A DNA stretch of 18,864 nt from Alphaproteobacteria bacterium UBA5343 (GCA_002410125.1 DHQH01000095.1:1-18864), one strand, 5' to 3'; shown: positions 6,910 through 14,772, numbered from the stretch's first letter. Program-made: numbers and translations. Notes: generated from the sequence alone by a model not told the origin.

Positions 6910-8310
6910 TTAAACAGAGCCGATTAGGGATGTTGAGGAAATGGTATCGCCCATGCCAACTAAGGTTTTTGGTTTTGGAACAATAATTGTTGGGGTGGCT
7001 ATTACATCAAATTTTCTATTTTTCTTTATGCCTGTTTTTAAGAAATATTTGCCTTTTATTTCTTTTTGTAAATTTCTTAACTCACGAAGAGAAATATCTG
7101 ATACTTCCATGCCGTAACATTTGAGTAGGTTTTGTCTTTTATCAAGATTGCCAATAGTTGCTTTGGAAGCGGCGATGGTTGCAGCTAGGCACATACCTTT
7201 TTTATTTTTTTCTGGTAGAATAGGATGATCTTTATCTTGAAGGGTGATATATAGACCAAACATATGCATTTGAATTCTTTTAGCTCCTGTTTTTTCTCTT
7301 ATTTTTAATAATCCATTATAAAGGTTGTTAGAAGTGGTTTGGTCTTCGCAAAGTTTGGCTAATCTTTTCTCACTTATTACTTCTAGAATATCAATTGTTT
7401 CTCTTTCATTTACCCCAATCGAATCGCAAAGAGGAATGATATGTTTTACAATTGCTTTTCTAACTTCTAAATCTTGAGTAGAGGCGACTTCTAGATGAAG
7501 AATCATATTTGGATTATTTTCTTTCCATTTTTTTATCATAGGAACAGAGTTTTTAACTAAGTTTACTCCGTCATTATCTTTAGTTAAGGCGTGATAGCCA
7601 GAGAGGATACAATAGTCTATATTTTTTTTATTGATGGCTGTGTCAAAATTATTATCAATTGCGAGTTTTAAGTTTAATGGATCGTAAGTAGCAATAAATC
7701 TATTAGCTTTTGGGCAAGTGATTTTTTTCTTACCTATTATGATAGAATCGTCTCTATCAAATTCTATAATCCAGTGAATTAGGGCTTTGTCATTTTTACG
7801 ATTGATTTTATGGGCTGGTTTTATTTTACCTTTTTCATCACAAGAAACTAGATTTTTTCTTTTTAAAAATTGCTCTGCTTGAAGCTTTGGTAAAGAGTTG
7901 CAGTGAGTTAAAACTTTTTTAGCTCCGCAAATAGATAGAGCATTGGCAACAATGCCTGCTTGTCCACCCATTTGATAACGATCATATCCAATATTTTTAT
8001 CAACCCAGTCATAGATTTCTTCATTTTCAATAATCCATTCTTCAGCAATTCCTCCTTCAAAACATCTAAAAATGCCTTTTAATAAATCAATAGGAGTGTT
8101 TATTCTTTTTTCTTTGATGTTGGTGATTTGTTTGTAGGTAGTGATGTTTTCTTGTTGTAATAGTTTTTCAAGTTTTTCGCCTGAGATTTTTACTACAGCA
8201 TCAATACATGTATTAAAAGCTGATGCTACCATATTTACTTTTCTAACTTCTTTTAAGCTTTTTTTGCTATTTTTATATTCTTTTAACCAAATTTCTTTTA
8301 AATCACTCAT
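6910..8310 (-). CDS. ADP-dependent sugar kinase (ADP-PFK/ADP-GK family)
   Basis: Members of this family phosphorylate glucose or fructose-6-phosphate with ADP instead of ATP as donor; they were first known from Euryarchaeota. The 466 residues match the family length and show its motifs in order. These are MGGQAGIVANAL (114-125, sugar-binding glycine-rich region), HLEVAS (272-277), GVNERE (299-304, metal/nucleotide region) and the C-terminal VGMGDTIS (451-458) with the catalytic base Asp455. The ribokinase-like fold is implied by these motifs. Sequence alone does not let me choose between glucokinase, phosphofructokinase or a bifunctional enzyme. A good RBS (GAGGAAA) precedes the ATG at 8308-8310. 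It is a single gene, divergent from the hydrogenase operon across a shared 222-nt promoter region. Such a kinase is unexpected in a proteobacterium and suggests transfer. Confidence 0.85.
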   Translation of the reverse strand: MSDLKEIWLKEYKNSKKSLKEVRKVNMVASAFNTCIDAVVKISGEKLEKLLQQENITTYKQITNIKEKRINTPIDLLKGIFRCFEGGIAEEWIIENEEIYDWVDKNIGYDRYQMGGQAGIVANALSICGAKKVLTHCNSLPKLQAEQFLKRKNLVSCDEKGKIKPAHKINRKNDKALIHWIIEFDRDDSIIIGKKKITCPKANRFIATYDPLNLKLAIDNNFDTAINKKNIDYCILSGYHALTKDNDGVNLVKNSVPMIKKWKENNPNMILHLEVASTQDLEVRKAIVKHIIPLCDSIGVNERETIDILEVISEKRLAKLCEDQTTSNNLYNGLLKIREKTGAKRIQMHMFGLYITLQDKDHPILPEKNKKGMCLAATIAASKATIGNLDKRQNLLKCYGMEVSDISLRELRNLQKEIKGKYFLKTGIKKNRKFDVIATPTIIVPKPKTLVGMGDTISSTSLIGSV

Positions 8311-8532
8311 ATGTTTTTCCTCTAATGTAAATTTATGGGAAATTATAGAGAAAATGTTTTAATTTTTTATTTAAGAAAACTTATCAAAAAAGTTATAAAA
8401 AATTAATGACATATGGAATATTATTTTATATAATTTTGATTAATCGATAAAAAAATATCTATTAAAGATGTGATATTTATCTAAGATTAGAAGCTCAAGT
8501 AAAGTTCGTAATACTAAAAAGGAAATTAAATC
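8311..8532. promoter_or_regulatory. divergent promoter region between sugar kinase and hydrogenase operon
   Basis: This 222-nt, extremely AT-rich stretch carries the start signals of both directions. For the plus strand the best pair I see is TTGATT (8436-8441) with TATTAA (8460-8465), 18 nt apart and about 68 nt before hydC. The pair is weak evidence in such AT-rich DNA. A loose inverted pattern occurs around 8357-8381 (GTTTT...GAAAAC). I looked for a Rex operator (TTGTTAA-type halves facing each other) and found none that is convincing. Confidence 0.4.
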
Positions 8533-9027
8533 ATGGCAAATAGCTCCCCTAATTCTGGAACAGCAATGGCTGTAAAAAAATGGAAGAAAAAAAGAGGCTC
8601 TTTAATTATGGCTCTTCATGAAATTCAAGATATTAAAGGTTATGTACCTTGGGAAGACGCTCAAGAAGTAGCAGTTGGTATGGGGGTTCCTCTGGCTCGT
8701 ATTTATGAGGTTCTGACATTTTATAATTATTTCAAATTAGAAGCTCCAGGTAAGGCTGTTATTTCGGTTTGTTTGGGTACAGCTTGTCACCTAAAAGGTA
8801 ATGATGAAGTTCTAAAAGAATTTGAAAAAGAACTTGGTGTTAAAGAGGGAACTTCGACAGAAGATAAATTATTCCATCTACAATCTGTTAGATGTGTTGG
8901 TTGTTGTGGTTTGGCTCCAGTGGTTGTGATTAATGGTAAAACTTATGGTAAAGTTACTCCTAGCAATGTCCGTTCGATGATTGAAGAATGGCAGAATAAT
9001 TTTGCTAATGAAACAGATGTAGCTTAA
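8533..9027 (+). CDS. hydC: NADH-linked [FeFe] hydrogenase gamma subunit (NuoE/HydC-like)
   Basis: This 164-residue protein is a NuoE/24-kDa-type subunit. A short helical N-terminal part (about 15-70: LHEIQDIKGYVP..VLTFYNYF) is followed by a thioredoxin-like [2Fe-2S] domain. The cluster ligands are visible as C80-x4-C85 and C121-x3-C125. In HydABC/Hnd hydrogenases this subunit passes electrons to or from the NuoF-like beta subunit. It is the first gene of the three-gene operon, with a good RBS (AAGGAAA) before ATG 8533 and 17 nt before hydB. Complex I origin can be excluded from context: the partners are HydB and an H-cluster protein and there are no membrane Nuo genes. Confidence 0.92.
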   Translation: MANSSPNSGTAMAVKKWKKKRGSLIMALHEIQDIKGYVPWEDAQEVAVGMGVPLARIYEVLTFYNYFKLEAPGKAVISVCLGTACHLKGNDEVLKEFEKELGVKEGTSTEDKLFHLQSVRCVGCCGLAPVVVINGKTYGKVTPSNVRSMIEEWQNNFANETDVA

Positions 9028-9044
9028 GAAGGGAAATAGAAAAG

Positions 9045-10763
9045 ATGGCGAATGAAAAATTAATTCAAAAAGGATTAGAAGCTAAAGCAAGATTGGAAGA
9101 AAGAGCTAAATCTGGTTTTGGTGATACTAGTGGTGCTAGAGCAAAAGTTTATGGATGTAATTCTACAAGTTGTAGATCTGCAGGTGGAGAATCAGTAATT
9201 GATTCTTTTAATCAAGCAGTAGATGCTAATGAGTTGAGCGATCAGGTAAGAATTGTTCCAACTGGTTGTATGGGACTTTGTGCAAAAGGACCGTTGGTTA
9301 AGGTTGTGATCGATGGAATGGAAGATCAAATGTTTAAAGAAGTTGAGCCAATGGTAGCAAGACTGATTGTGGCGGAATATATAACTCCTGTTTTAGAAGG
9401 TAAGATTAGTGAGTTGCCAGAGTTTTTAAAACAATATACTTTAGATCTTAATTCTCCTTTCTTTGCTAGTCAGCAAAAAATAGTATTGCAAAATTTAGGA
9501 CATATTAATCCAGAATCTATTGATGATTATGTTGATTTTGGTGGTTATCAAGCATTGAAAAAATGTTTATTTGAAATGAGCCCTCAAGATGTGGTGAATG
9601 AAATTAAAGAATCTGGGCTTCGTGGCCGTGGTGGTGGTGGTTTCCCTACAGGTCTTAAATGGCAATTCTCTCACGATGCTGAAGGGGACGAAAAATTTGT
9701 GATTTGTAATGGTGATGAGGGCGATCCTGGAGCTTATATGGATTCAGGTGTTTTAGAAGGTGATCCTCATGCAGTTATTGAAGGTATGTTAATTGCTGGT
9801 TATGCCCAAAGAGCAACGAGTGGTTGGCTTTATATTAGAGCAGAATATCCGTTAGCAATTAAACGAATCGAAAATGCAATCAGACAGGCTAGAAAAAACA
9901 GGTTATTAGGTGATAATATTTTAGGTTCTGATTTTTCATTTGATTTAGAAGTGAGGTTGGGTGCAGGTGCTTTTGTGTGTGGTGAAGAAACAGCATTGAT
10001 TGCTTCGATTGAAGGTAAAAGAGGGACTCCTAGACCAAGACCTCCATATCCAACAGAATCTGGTCTTTGGAAACAGCCATCTAGTATTAATAATGTTGAG
10101 ACTTTTGCCAATATCGCAAAAATTATAAATATGGGTGCTAAGGAATATTCTAAAATTGGTACAGATAAATCTAAAGGTACCAAAGTTTTTGCTCTTACAG
10201 GTAGAGTTAGAAATGGTGGTCTGGTTGAAGTGCCAATGGGTATGACATTAGATGAAATTGTGAACCAAGTTGGTGGTGGTGTTGACGGTGATGCGGAGCT
10301 TAAAGCTGTACAAACTGGTGGTCCATCAGGTGGTGTTATTCCAAAACATCTTCTTGATTTGCCTGTTTGTTATGATGAATTAAAAGCTGTAGGATCTATT
10401 ATGGGTTCTGGTGGTATGATTGTGATGGATGAAGATGATTCATTAGTTGATATTGCTAAATTCTATCTTGGATTTACAGTTGAAGAATCTTGCGGTAAAT
10501 GTGCCCCTTGTAGAATCGGTGGTCAACAAATGTTAGACAAGTTGACAAAGATTGCAGCGGGTGATGGTAAAAAACAAGATGTAACAGATATTAAAAGAAT
10601 TGCTCATGCAATGCAAAAAGCATCGCTTTGTGGTTTGGGTCAAACAGCTCCAAACCCTGTTCTTTCAACATTAAAATTCTTTGAGAGTGAATATACAGAC
10701 AAAATTAAAGAATGTTGCGGGGGATGTGCTTGTAGTTGTAATAAAAATGAAGCAGCCAAATAA
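9045..10763 (+). CDS. hydB: NADH-linked [FeFe] hydrogenase beta subunit (NuoF/HydB-like)
   Basis: This subunit holds FMN and binds NAD(H), linking the pyridine nucleotide pool to the hydrogenase. In the 572 residues, 1-115 form a thioredoxin-like [2Fe-2S] domain (C38, C43, C75, C79). Residues 150-540 are NuoF, with GRGGGGFPTGLKW (194-206) for FMN, CNGDEGDPGA (221-230) and GAGAFVCGEETAL (306-318). The [4Fe-4S] site is C483-x2-C486-x2-C489 with C529. In HydB of Thermotoga and its relatives a C-terminal 2x[4Fe-4S] ferredoxin domain follows. Here the protein stops soon after NuoF with a short Cys-rich tail (C557, C558, C561, C563, C565). The stop is followed almost at once by hydA. The missing domain is a genuine difference: the frame ends in a clean TAA and the next gene starts 24 nt on. 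Confidence 0.93.
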   Translation: MANEKLIQKGLEAKARLEERAKSGFGDTSGARAKVYGCNSTSCRSAGGESVIDSFNQAVDANELSDQVRIVPTGCMGLCAKGPLVKVVIDGMEDQMFKEVEPMVARLIVAEYITPVLEGKISELPEFLKQYTLDLNSPFFASQQKIVLQNLGHINPESIDDYVDFGGYQALKKCLFEMSPQDVVNEIKESGLRGRGGGGFPTGLKWQFSHDAEGDEKFVICNGDEGDPGAYMDSGVLEGDPHAVIEGMLIAGYAQRATSGWLYIRAEYPLAIKRIENAIRQARKNRLLGDNILGSDFSFDLEVRLGAGAFVCGEETALIASIEGKRGTPRPRPPYPTESGLWKQPSSINNVETFANIAKIINMGAKEYSKIGTDKSKGTKVFALTGRVRNGGLVEVPMGMTLDEIVNQVGGGVDGDAELKAVQTGGPSGGVIPKHLLDLPVCYDELKAVGSIMGSGGMIVMDEDDSLVDIAKFYLGFTVEESCGKCAPCRIGGQQMLDKLTKIAAGDGKKQDVTDIKRIAHAMQKASLCGLGQTAPNPVLSTLKFFESEYTDKIKECCGGCACSCNKNEAAK

Positions 10764-10787
10764 GTGAAAAGGAAAGGAAATATAGAA

Positions 10788-12578
10788 ATGACCGAGATGG
10801 TAAAAGCAATTATTGATGGTGTTGAAATTGAAGTTGAAAAAGGTACTACAATTTTAGATGCTGCGAGAAAAGTGAATATTGATATTCCTACACTTTGTAA
10901 ACATCCTGATGTTGAAGCAAGTGCTGCATGTGGTATTTGTGTGGTGAAAATTGAAGGTCGTCCTAATATGGTTAGATCTTGTTGTACACCGCTTGATAAT
11001 GGAATGAATGTAATAACAAAAGATCCAGAAATTATTGGGGTTAGAAGAACAGTGATTGAGCTTATTCTTAGTAACCATCCAAATGAATGTTTGACATGCA
11101 TGAGATCTGGACATTGTGAACTACAAGATCTTGCTTCTGAATTTGGAATGAGAGAGACGAATCTTCCAAGTTTAGTGAAGAAAAAAGAAAAAGATGAAAG
11201 CACAAAAGCAATTGTGTTAGACCCTTCAAAATGTGTGCATTGTGGTAGATGCGTTGAAGTATGTCAAAACCAACAAAATGTACATGCACTTAGTTTCTTA
11301 GGTAGAGGTCTTCCGACTCAGATTGCGGCAGCTGGTGGTATTGATCTTGCAGATAGTCCTTGTATTAAATGTGGTCAATGTTCTGCTCACTGCCCAACAG
11401 GAGCTATTACAGAATATGATGAAACTCAAAAAGTTTGGGACATGATTATGGAAAATGAAGATCATGTTGTAGTCCAAATTGCACCAGCAGTTAGAGTTGC
11501 AATTGGTGAAGAGTTTGGTTACCCAATTGGAACAAATCTAACTGGTAAACTTTATTCCGCACTTAGAATGATGGGTTTTGATAAAGTGTTTGATACTAAT
11601 TTTGGTGCAGACCTTACCATTATGGAAGAAGGTAGTGAGTTTGTTCAAAGATTTACAAAAGGTACAGCTCCACTTCCTCTTGTTACATCTTGTTGTCCTG
11701 CATGGGTTGATTTAATGGAAAAATATCATCCAGATATGATTGAGAATTTCTCAACTTGTAAATCTCCACATGAAATGGTTGGGGCATTAACAAAAACATA
11801 TTATGCAGAAAAAATGGGTATTGACCCTGCAAAAATTAAAGTTGTGTCAATTATGCCATGTACTGCTAAAAAATATGAAATTTCTCGTGATGATTCAATG
11901 TCTTCATCAGGCTTCCAAGATGTTGATGTTGTGCTTACAACAAGAGAACTTGCAAGAATGATTAAACAAGCTGGTATTAAATTTAGAGATTTAGAAGAAG
12001 TAGAAGCGGATAATCCACTTGGTGAATATACTGGTGCTGGAACAATTTTTGGTTATACTGGTGGTGTGATGACTGCAGCTCTTCGTTCGGCTTATGCGTT
12101 AATTACAAATGAAGAGCTTCCAGATGATGTGATTGATTTTAAACCAATCGCAGGTCTTGAAGGGGTTAAAGAAGCTGAAGTTGAAATTCAAGGTAAAACA
12201 GTGAAAATCGCTGTAGCTCATGGAACAGGTAATGTTGAAAAAGTAATGGAAAAAGTAAGGTCTGCCAGAGAAAATGGTGAAGAGCCTCCATATCATTTTA
12301 TTGAAGTTATGGCTTGTCGAGGTGGTTGTGTTGCCGGTGGTGGACAACCAAGAGTGATTAGTTCTGATGTCCCAAGACCAAGGGGAATAAATGATGAAAT
12401 CAGAATGAGAAGAGCCAAAGGTCTAATGGGTGAAGATAAAGATGCAAAACTTAGAAGATCCCATCAAAATCCATCAATAAGTAAACTTTATGATGATTAT
12501 TTGGATGCGCCTTTGAGTAAGAAGTCGCATGAGTTACTGCATACTCATTATGTGGCTCGCTCCACTTACAAGAGGTAA
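10788..12578 (+). CDS. hydA: [FeFe] hydrogenase catalytic alpha subunit (HydA/HndD-like)
   Basis: This is the H2-forming or H2-oxidising subunit. From the ATG at 10788 it has 596 residues; an upstream GTG at 10764 is less likely because GGAAAGGAAA, a good RBS, lies between. Order of domains: [2Fe-2S] (C37, C48, C51, C65 or C66), a His-ligated [4Fe-4S] (H97, C101, C104, C110), and a ferredoxin pair (C149/152/155/159 and C192/195/198/202). The H-cluster domain follows. Its motifs are all canonical: TSCCPAW (C302 proton shuttle, C303 ligand), MPCTAKKYE (C358) and EVMACRGGC (C510, C514). The C-terminus (about 555-596) is the small-subunit-like segment. This is a group A-type, trimeric enzyme acting with HydB and HydC on NAD(H). 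Whether it bifurcates with ferredoxin is open, given the short HydB. The H-cluster maturases are not in the window. Confidence 0.94.
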   Translation: MTEMVKAIIDGVEIEVEKGTTILDAARKVNIDIPTLCKHPDVEASAACGICVVKIEGRPNMVRSCCTPLDNGMNVITKDPEIIGVRRTVIELILSNHPNECLTCMRSGHCELQDLASEFGMRETNLPSLVKKKEKDESTKAIVLDPSKCVHCGRCVEVCQNQQNVHALSFLGRGLPTQIAAAGGIDLADSPCIKCGQCSAHCPTGAITEYDETQKVWDMIMENEDHVVVQIAPAVRVAIGEEFGYPIGTNLTGKLYSALRMMGFDKVFDTNFGADLTIMEEGSEFVQRFTKGTAPLPLVTSCCPAWVDLMEKYHPDMIENFSTCKSPHEMVGALTKTYYAEKMGIDPAKIKVVSIMPCTAKKYEISRDDSMSSSGFQDVDVVLTTRELARMIKQAGIKFRDLEEVEADNPLGEYTGAGTIFGYTGGVMTAALRSAYALITNEELPDDVIDFKPIAGLEGVKEAEVEIQGKTVKIAVAHGTGNVEKVMEKVRSARENGEEPPYHFIEVMACRGGCVAGGGQPRVISSDVPRPRGINDEIRMRRAKGLMGEDKDAKLRRSHQNPSISKLYDDYLDAPLSKKSHELLHTHYVARSTYKR

Positions 12579-12681
12579 TTCTACGGAAAACTAATGCACT
12601 AATCAATTGTCTCGAGTACTTTCTTTTTGTACTGGTCGCAATTGATTAGTTAGTATTTTTCTCGCATAATGTACCTCTTGT
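12568..12681. repeat. long imperfect palindrome over the hydA stop codon
   Basis: Two arms of about 52 nt (12568-12619 and 12629-12681) face each other around a 9-nt T-rich loop. Perfectly paired blocks are ACAAGAGGTA with TACCTCTTGT (12568-12577/12672-12681), ACTAATCAATTG with CAATTGATTAGT (12598-12609/12639-12650), and AGTAC with GTACT (12615-12619/12629-12633). The parts between are similar but not exact. The left arm contains the last two codons and the stop of hydA. The 12-bp core stem is followed by TAGTATTTTT, so it may also help end transcription or protect the mRNA. It does not match the GAGGATGACA repeat family. Confidence 0.75.
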
Positions 12682-12719
12682 TATGTAATAGAATCACTTT
12701 TATACTGAGTTTTGAAATG

Positions 12720-12748
12720 TCCCTCTGGAAACAGGGGGATATTTTTTT
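12720..12748 (+). terminator. rho-independent terminator of the hydCBA operon
   Basis: TCCCTCTG (12720-12727) pairs with CAGGGGGA (12732-12739) through one T-G pair around a GAAA tetraloop, then TATTTTTTT (12740-12748). This is a textbook terminator, about 140 nt after the hydA stop. Confidence 0.9.
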
Positions 12749-12808
12749 AATTGATTTTTGTTATAAAAAATAATATTTTAGGCAAAAATATTAATTTGGG
12801 AGTAAGGG

Positions 12809-13246
12809 ATGAGTACAGAATTAAAAATGGAAAATTTTGCAAAAGTTTGTGATGCAGGGAAAAACCCTTTAATGCTTAGTAAAGAATATGACAACCAATG
12901 TGCTAGAGAATTATCTGCTATTTGGGTAAATGAGTTAGGAGAGTATAAGAGTATAAATACTCAAAGGAAAGAGAAATTAATAGCAAGTTTTGGAACTGCA
13001 TTGGATATTTATAAAGAAATTAATTTAGAGCAAAAAAAAGAAATAGAGATTACTCCTAAAGATATTGATGATACGGTTGAGATAATGAATTTAGTTTCAG
13101 AGAGAATAAGAGCAACTCATATGAATGATAAGAAATTACAGCTTGATTATTATAAAATTGCAAAAAAAGAGCTGGGTATTAATTTTATACAAACTGATGC
13201 TGATATGACAAGGGTCGCAATGTTAAGAAATTTTTCTAGAAGTTAG
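12809..13246 (+). CDS. hypothetical protein, 145 residues, family not recognised
   Basis: I do not recognise this protein. It looks soluble and mostly helical, rich in Lys and Glu, with no signal peptide, membrane segment or cysteine motif (two isolated cysteines, near 14 and 31). A clear RBS (GGGAG..AAGGG) precedes the ATG at 12809, which supports a real gene. It lies after the hydCBA terminator, so it probably has its own promoter in 12749-12808. It faces the end of the second hydrogenase locus, which is convergent. It has no visible link to the hydrogenases other than position. Confidence 0.6.
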   Translation: MSTELKMENFAKVCDAGKNPLMLSKEYDNQCARELSAIWVNELGEYKSINTQRKEKLIASFGTALDIYKEINLEQKKEIEITPKDIDDTVEIMNLVSERIRATHMNDKKLQLDYYKIAKKELGINFIQTDADMTRVAMLRNFSRS

Positions 13247-13265
13247 ATATATTTTATAAGGAATT

Positions 13266-13315
13266 ATTGAGGTTATAGAACTGGATCCTCGAACCTGTTG
13301 GTTCGAGGATGACAG
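13266..13315. repeat. dispersed palindromic repeat, copy 3
   Basis: ATTGA is followed after 4 nt by ATAGAACTGG (13275-13284), the same phrase as in copy 2. The hairpin ATCCTCGAACC (13285-13295) then pairs perfectly with GGTTCGAGGAT (13300-13310) around TGTT, and GACAG closes the element. The 12-nt palindrome of copies 1 and 2 is missing here and is replaced by GGTT. It lies between two convergent genes and could act as a symmetric end signal, although there is no U-tract. Confidence 0.75.
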
Positions 13316-13323
13316 TATTTGAG

Positions 13324-14772
13324 TTATTTTAAGTCTTCACTATTGTCGACATATTTTTCGACTTGGCGGGTTGCTTTTTTCGGTAGAGCTAATACCCTTG
13401 GTCCGGCGACACAACCTCCTTCACAGCACATAACCTCTACAATGTTACAACCTTCACAGCCTTTTTGGGCGAATTTTTTAAGTCTCTTCATAGAGACTGC
13501 ATCAAGTCCATCAATTTTTTCAACTTTAATTTCTGCTTTATCGCCTACTTTGTGAGCAACAGCTGCTGCAACACCTCCAGTAATAGGAAACCCTCTTCCT
13601 TGAGCTGATGCTTCACTTATAGTATCAAATTCAGTTTCTTCACATTCAGCTACCATAATATCTTTAGCAACTAGCATAGCTCCGATTTCTTCAAAAGTTA
13701 GAACAAAGTCTACCAAGTTTGATCTTTGAGCTTCTACTCTTTTTGCAAGACATGGTCCAATGAAAATGGTTGTTGCATTTGGATCTTCATCTTTAACCAT
13801 TTCGGCAGTGTAATACATTGGTGTTTCTGTATGAGATACGAATGGTTTTAGCTCTGGTATATGTTTGTTTACAGCGTTTACATATGCAGGGCAGCAAGAA
13901 GTTGTCATAAATTCTTGTCCTTTTTTCATATTCTCTACAAATTCTTCGGCTTCCTTGTTAGTGGTAATATCTGCACCAGAGGCAACTTCTACAACTTTAT
14001 TAAAGCCAAGTTTTTTTAGAGCTGTTGCCATATTTTTGATAGTTCCGGGGAATTGCCCAACAATTGCAGGGGCTAACATGGCTACCATTTTTTTATCTTT
14101 ATTTTTAATATTTTTAATAACATCAATTATTTGAGAAGTTTCAACAATTGCCCCAAATGGACAAGAAACTAGACACTTACCACAGTTTATGCATTTTTCA
14201 TGATCGATATGTTCTTTACCGTCTTCGTCTTTTGAAATTGCATTAACAGGGCACGCCTCTTCACATGGTATTGGAACATGGATGATGGCATGATATGGGC
14301 ATACTTCTTTACATTTACCACAGTTGATACATAATTCTGGGTCTATTTTTGCTTGTCCGTTTACTATGGTTATTGCATCTTTGGGACAATTTAGACGGCA
14401 TGGTTGAGCAAGACAACCACGACAGGCATTGGTTACCATATATTGGGCTTTAATGCAGCCACTACAAGCAATATCAATTACAGTTAGAACTGGTTTGTCA
14501 TCTTCTTCTCTTTCTAAGGCTTCTTTGGCATAAACACTTAGGGGTTTTAATTCATCGGTTTCATCTTCGATAGAATGTCCAAGTGTTGCCATAGTTCTAT
14601 ATTTTATAATGGCTCTATCTTTATAAACACAACATCTATTATGGTCTTCATCTTTTGGTCTTAGATTTAGAGGTAATCTATCGATGTTTTCAATATCATC
14701 ATTTAAAAATGTCTCAGCTATTTTGATTAATAGCTTGGTTCTTATTCTTGAGGCATTATTTTTTGCTAACAT
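13324..14772 (-). CDS. [FeFe] hydrogenase, group B-like
   Basis: This 482-residue protein is predicted to be a soluble hydrogenase. The N-terminal 95 residues carry no known cluster motif (only an adjacent C47-C48 pair). A cysteine-rich region follows at 103-130 (C103, C106, C117, C120, C125, C129). Then come ferredoxin-type sites C148/151/154/158 and C194/197/200/204, with C170 and C174 between them. The H-cluster domain shows TSCCPAY (C293, C294), GPCLAKRVE (C341) and EVMCCEGGC (C450, C454). The proton-shuttle cysteine C293 is present, so catalysis is plausible. GPC instead of MPC and Tyr after PA are features of group B/C enzymes rather than the HydABC type. It corresponds in place and size to the last hydrogenase gene of clostridial hfs clusters. 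The stop codon of the preceding small [2Fe-2S] gene overlaps its ATG by 1 nt (TAATG), so the two are coupled. Confidence 0.88.
   Translation of the reverse strand: MLAKNNASRIRTKLLIKIAETFLNDDIENIDRLPLNLRPKDEDHNRCCVYKDRAIIKYRTMATLGHSIEDETDELKPLSVYAKEALEREEDDKPVLTVIDIACSGCIKAQYMVTNACRGCLAQPCRLNCPKDAITIVNGQAKIDPELCINCGKCKEVCPYHAIIHVPIPCEEACPVNAISKDEDGKEHIDHEKCINCGKCLVSCPFGAIVETSQIIDVIKNIKNKDKKMVAMLAPAIVGQFPGTIKNMATALKKLGFNKVVEVASGADITTNKEAEEFVENMKKGQEFMTTSCCPAYVNAVNKHIPELKPFVSHTETPMYYTAEMVKDEDPNATTIFIGPCLAKRVEAQRSNLVDFVLTFEEIGAMLVAKDIMVAECEETEFDTISEASAQGRGFPITGGVAAAVAHKVGDKAEIKVEKIDGLDAVSMKRLKKFAQKGCEGCNIVEVMCCEGGCVAGPRVLALPKKATRQVEKYVDNSEDLK

Noticed and set aside
8350..8470. Rex operator upstream of hydCBA
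   Set aside because: Only loose AT-rich inverted patterns are present; no paired TTGTTAA/TTAACAA-type halves at proper spacing.
9830..10183. 117-residue open frame on the minus strand inside hydB
   Set aside because: Antisense of the conserved NuoF region; no start signal or motif.
10764..10787. GTG start adding eight residues to HydA
   Set aside because: The added codons are the RBS region (GGAAAGGAAA) of the ATG at 10788, and the [2Fe-2S] domain begins right after that ATG.
10640..11203. 187-residue open frame on the minus strand across the hydB-hydA junction
   Set aside because: It lies opposite two strongly supported hydrogenase genes, has no recognisable motif, and its composition is what the antisense of Gly/Lys/Glu-rich proteins gives.
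8533..12578. Fragment of respiratory complex I (nuoEFG)
   Set aside because: The third protein has all H-cluster motifs and there are no membrane Nuo genes, so this is a hydrogenase operon.
4748..13315. CRISPR array
   Set aside because: The repeats are single dispersed copies, kilobases apart, with variable hairpins and no regular spacers.
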